Virus record (IMG/VR): IMGVR_UViG_3300025645_000331
Span: 1 to 29,343 of that record
DNA from: a virus
Direction: 5' to 3' (one strand)
DNA: 29,343 bases
A program made the position numbers and the translations under genes. Position 1 is the first letter of the stretch; every line of letters begins with the position of its first letter. This document shows, in pieces, positions 27,308 through 29,343 of the stretch. Under the pieces are notes generated by a model, which was not told the origin of the DNA, made no database searches, and was given only the letters and a program-made list of their open reading frames with translations.

Positions 27308-28237
27308 ATGGCTTTAGGTTCAAACCAAGTAACGACTACTATCGCCAACAACTTCATCCCCGAACTATGGAGCGATGAAGTTATTGGTGCGTATAAGTCA
27401 AATTTAGTGGTTGCTAATTTAGTAACTAAACTATCTCATAAAGGAAAGAAGGGGGATACTATATATATACCAGTACCCGCTAGAGGTAGTGCAAGTGCAA
27501 AAGCAGCAAACACACAAGTAACATTATCAGCAGCAACTAATACTGCTGTAACAGTATCTATCAATAAGCATTATGAGTATTCAAAGCTAATTGAAGATAT
27601 TGCAGAGGTGCAAAGTTTAGCAAGTATGCGAAAGTTCTACACGGACGATGCTGGCTACGCGCTCGCGAAGCAAGTCGATACTGACTTGTTTGCTTTATCT
27701 GAAGGTTTTCAAGGTGGAACAGTAGGTGGAGCAGATGCAGCTTCTTACGAGAAAGCTGTTAAAGGTAGTGATGGTACTACTCTTTACACAGGTAACTCAT
27801 CTAACGCTGCCGACATCACAGATGCTGGTATTCGTAGAATGATTCTTACACTTGATGATGCAGATGTACCAATGGACAGTCGTGTAATGGTTGTACCACC
27901 TATCTGTGCTAATGACATGCTAGGAATCAACAGATTCACAGAGCAGCAGTTCATTGGTTCTGGTGATGCTATCCGTACAGGCAAGATTGGTCAAATCTAC
28001 GGTGTTGATGTGTTTATTTCTAGTAACTGCCCTACAGCTTCAGGTAACTCTGGCGCTGATAGAGTGGGTACTTTGATGCACAAAGATGCTCTAGTTCTAG
28101 CCGAGCAAGTTGGTGTACGCTCACAAACACAGTACAAGCAGGAATATCTTGGTGACTTGTTCACTTCAGATACTATTTATGGAGTTGCAGAACTTCGTAA
28201 CGATGCTGGTGTTGCGTTTGTTGTACCAGGAACTTAA
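27308..28237 (+). CDS. Major capsid protein, HK97-fold
   Basis: GGAG lies 7 bases before the ATG. The 309-residue protein begins MALGSNQVTTTIANNFIPELWSDEVIGAYKSNLVVANLV, the N-arm of P22-type/N4-gp56-like coat proteins. It goes on with GDTIYIPVPARG (49-60), a helical spine (YALAKQVDTDLFALSEG), DVPMDSRVMVVPP and GKIGQIYGVDVFISSNC (about 220-240), typical of the HK97 P-domain, and ends YGVAELRNDAGVAFVVPGT. It is followed by a terminator-like hairpin, as is usual for the most highly expressed late gene. Confidence 0.9.
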   Translation: MALGSNQVTTTIANNFIPELWSDEVIGAYKSNLVVANLVTKLSHKGKKGDTIYIPVPARGSASAKAANTQVTLSAATNTAVTVSINKHYEYSKLIEDIAEVQSLASMRKFYTDDAGYALAKQVDTDLFALSEGFQGGTVGGADAASYEKAVKGSDGTTLYTGNSSNAADITDAGIRRMILTLDDADVPMDSRVMVVPPICANDMLGINRFTEQQFIGSGDAIRTGKIGQIYGVDVFISSNCPTASGNSGADRVGTLMHKDALVLAEQVGVRSQTQYKQEYLGDLFTSDTIYGVAELRNDAGVAFVVPGT

Positions 28238-28254
28238 TAGTTAATTAAGTTGTA

Positions 28255-28278
28255 GCCCCCTTTAACGAGGGGGTTATT
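28255..28278 (+). terminator. Terminator-like hairpin after the capsid gene
   Basis: CCCCCT (28256-28261) pairs with AGGGGG (28268-28273), 6-base loop TTAACG, followed by TTATT. The T-run is imperfect, so it probably ends only part of the transcripts and sets the capsid to tail expression ratio. Confidence 0.7.
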
Positions 28279-28299
28279 CTGAATTAATTAGGAGTTGTT

Positions 28300-28521
28300 A
28301 TGCCTTTTTACGATTTTAAATGTAAAGAAAACCATGTAACAGAAGAAAACATATCGTACACAGATATGCAAAAAGGAATTAAGTGTTCTAAATGTGGTCA
28401 ACACGCAGAAAGAATATATTCAATTAACTCTTTGCGACCTAGTTTTGGGTATGAAAGCACTAGGTGGACTCAAAGAGAAAAGAAAAGACTAAGCAAGGAT
28501 AAATTTAATGGACATATTTAA
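28300..28521 (+). CDS. FmdB-like small zinc-ribbon protein
   Basis: AGGAG precedes ATG 28300 by 6 bases. The 73-residue protein begins MPFYDFKCKENHVTEE, and has IKCSKCGQHAERIYS (27-41), the pattern of FmdB-type zinc ribbons, with one classical CxxC knuckle; the first knuckle is reduced to C8 and H12. The C-terminus is basic. In phages such proteins sit between coat and tail genes. Function unknown. Confidence 0.75.
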   Translation: MPFYDFKCKENHVTEENISYTDMQKGIKCSKCGQHAERIYSINSLRPSFGYESTRWTQREKKRLSKDKFNGHI

Positions 28522-29068
28522 CGATACATCTAATACATTAGAACTAGAAAGGTTTAAAGCTAAGATTAGAGAAATCTGGGCAAGGATGTTAGATGAAAGC
28601 TATGACCAAATACATGATGAAGAAGATGAAGATTGCCCATCAAAAGAAGAGTTTATGTTAATGAACGCTTTAAAATTTGCTGATGAGCCACAAGAAGAAA
28701 CTGAAATTGATTCACTTATGAATATGCTTGATGGTCTTATGGATGAAGATGAAGAGTTAGAAAGTGTACAATCAGAAAGTAAAGCACCTAAATACGGTAG
28801 TAGTACTTTAAAATCAAATAACGAACAAGGAAAGAAAGAAGCAGGTACATATGAATATAAACACACAACTACAAAAACTCCGAGCGAATCTCATTCTGGA
28901 ATTAAAGGTGGCTCGTATATGGGTACGCCATCTAGTCAAATCAATAAAGCAAAAAATGACAAAGTTATTATTAAATATTCTCCATTAATAGAACAAATTA
29001 AAGACGAGTTAAAAGATTTGGCATCAAGACAGAAGATTGGTAGAAGAAAACTTAGGTTTAGACTCTAA
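28508..29068 (+). CDS. Acidic protein of unknown function (186 residues)
   Basis: The gene overlaps the zinc-ribbon gene by 14 bases. The N-terminal half is acidic and helical (DEEDEDCPSKEEFMLMNALKFADEPQEETEIDSL), the middle is low-complexity (Ser/Thr/Lys), and the end is basic (LKDLASRQKIGRRKLRFRL). This looks like a flexible linker with sticky ends; a head-completion or decoration role is inferred from position. No family recognised. Confidence 0.6.
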   Translation: MDIFNDTSNTLELERFKAKIREIWARMLDESYDQIHDEEDEDCPSKEEFMLMNALKFADEPQEETEIDSLMNMLDGLMDEDEELESVQSESKAPKYGSSTLKSNNEQGKKEAGTYEYKHTTTKTPSESHSGIKGGSYMGTPSSQINKAKNDKVIIKYSPLIEQIKDELKDLASRQKIGRRKLRFRL

Positions 29069-29253
29069 TGGCTACACAAAGAAATTGGAGAAAGAAAAAA
29101 ACTATTGGGATGTATCTTAATAGAAGGCAATGGGAAAGAGAATTTGACCCAAATGCGTCAACAGTATCAGAAATAGAAATTGAACAAGGTGGAAGTTATA
29201 TTGTTATTGAATCTTCACAAGCAGCAACACCTTACTACATTATTACGGAGTAA
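29068..29253 (+). CDS. Small 61-residue virion-region protein
   Basis: Its ATG overlaps the previous stop (TAATG). The protein has a basic start (MATQRNWRKKKTIGMYLNRRQWEREFDP) and a beta-rich end (VSEIEIEQGGSYIVIESSQAATPYYIITE). No family recognised. It is two bases from the next gene, so part of the same unit. Confidence 0.6.
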   Translation: MATQRNWRKKKTIGMYLNRRQWEREFDPNASTVSEIEIEQGGSYIVIESSQAATPYYIITE

Positions 29254-29255
29254 AT

Positions 29256-29343
29256 ATGGCAACAACTAAGGTATCAGAACTCGCAGCATTAACTACCCCA
29301 GATGGAGCAGAAGAACTACTTATTAATGATGGCGGTACTTCTA
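29256..29343 (+). CDS. 5' end of a gene cut by the window edge, likely tail/fibre
   Basis: The ATG at 29256 opens a frame that runs to the edge: MATTKVSELAALTTPDGAEE, then LLINDGGTS. The 'KVSEL-ALTTPDGAEELLINDGGTS' opening is typical of phage tail fibre or head-fibre N-termini. The rest is missing. The frame does not continue into the partial gene at the window start. Confidence 0.65.
   Translation, partial: MATTKVSELAALTTPDGAEELLINDGGTS

Noticed and set aside
1-29343. Temperate lifestyle (integrase, C1-type immunity region)
   Set aside because: No integrase, excisionase or attachment site was found. The HTH and ribbon-helix-helix proteins alone do not show lysogeny.

Overview
The window is most of the genome of a tailed, podovirus-like bacteriophage. 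It is AT-rich, tightly packed and full of start/stop overlaps (TAATG, ATGA). The virion genes are those of short-tailed phages: terminase, large portal, scaffold, HK97-fold coat, adaptor, tail nozzle, collar-type fibre and very large internal proteins. No sheath, tube or tape-measure gene is visible. No integrase, RNA polymerase or DNA polymerase was recognised, so the phage probably uses host RNA polymerase and a host replicase. The host cannot be named. A near-perfect classical Fur box upstream of the terminase genes and good sigma-70 promoters suggest a proteobacterium, and the small-gene families (MPYGKGTYG, DUF6321-like, MAKRGLYAN) look like those of aquatic phages.

Layout. (1) 1-12366, + strand: end of a tail gene, small basic proteins, putative holin, metallophosphoesterase, head-tail adaptor, tail nozzle, fibre, a set of internal/ejection proteins including one of about 1260 residues, and a lysozyme. 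(2) 12367-12546: convergent gap with hairpins. (3) 12547-19811, - strand: early and replication genes, namely a ribbon-helix-helix regulator with its own operator, RusA, NinB-like, DUF3310, YbcO-like nuclease, DnaB helicase, candidate loader, SSB-like, HTH proteins, ERF annealing protein, many small proteins and a 137-nt tRNA-like RNA. (4) 19812-22303: control region with divergent promoters, two + strand early genes (an unknown 89-residue protein and an ArdC-type antirestriction protein), one strong terminator, a block of short direct repeats and an array of hairpins. (5) 22304-29343, + strand: terminase small and large, portal, scaffold, coat and small head genes, running off the end.

How it works together. 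The divergent early promoters near 19.86 and 20.09 kb, and the ArdC promoter at 20.93 kb, share the -10 element and the first transcribed bases, suggesting one early regulon. Late genes probably start at 22.27 kb and, if the molecule is circular or permuted, continue from the window end into 1-12366. The two window ends are not in frame with each other, so some tail/fibre sequence is missing between them. The late promoter is covered by a palindrome matching the Fur consensus, so virion production may respond to host iron status. The least explained parts are the tRNA-like RNA at 18.6-18.7 kb, the hairpin and repeat blocks around the ArdC gene, and a possible overprinted export signal in front of the lysozyme.
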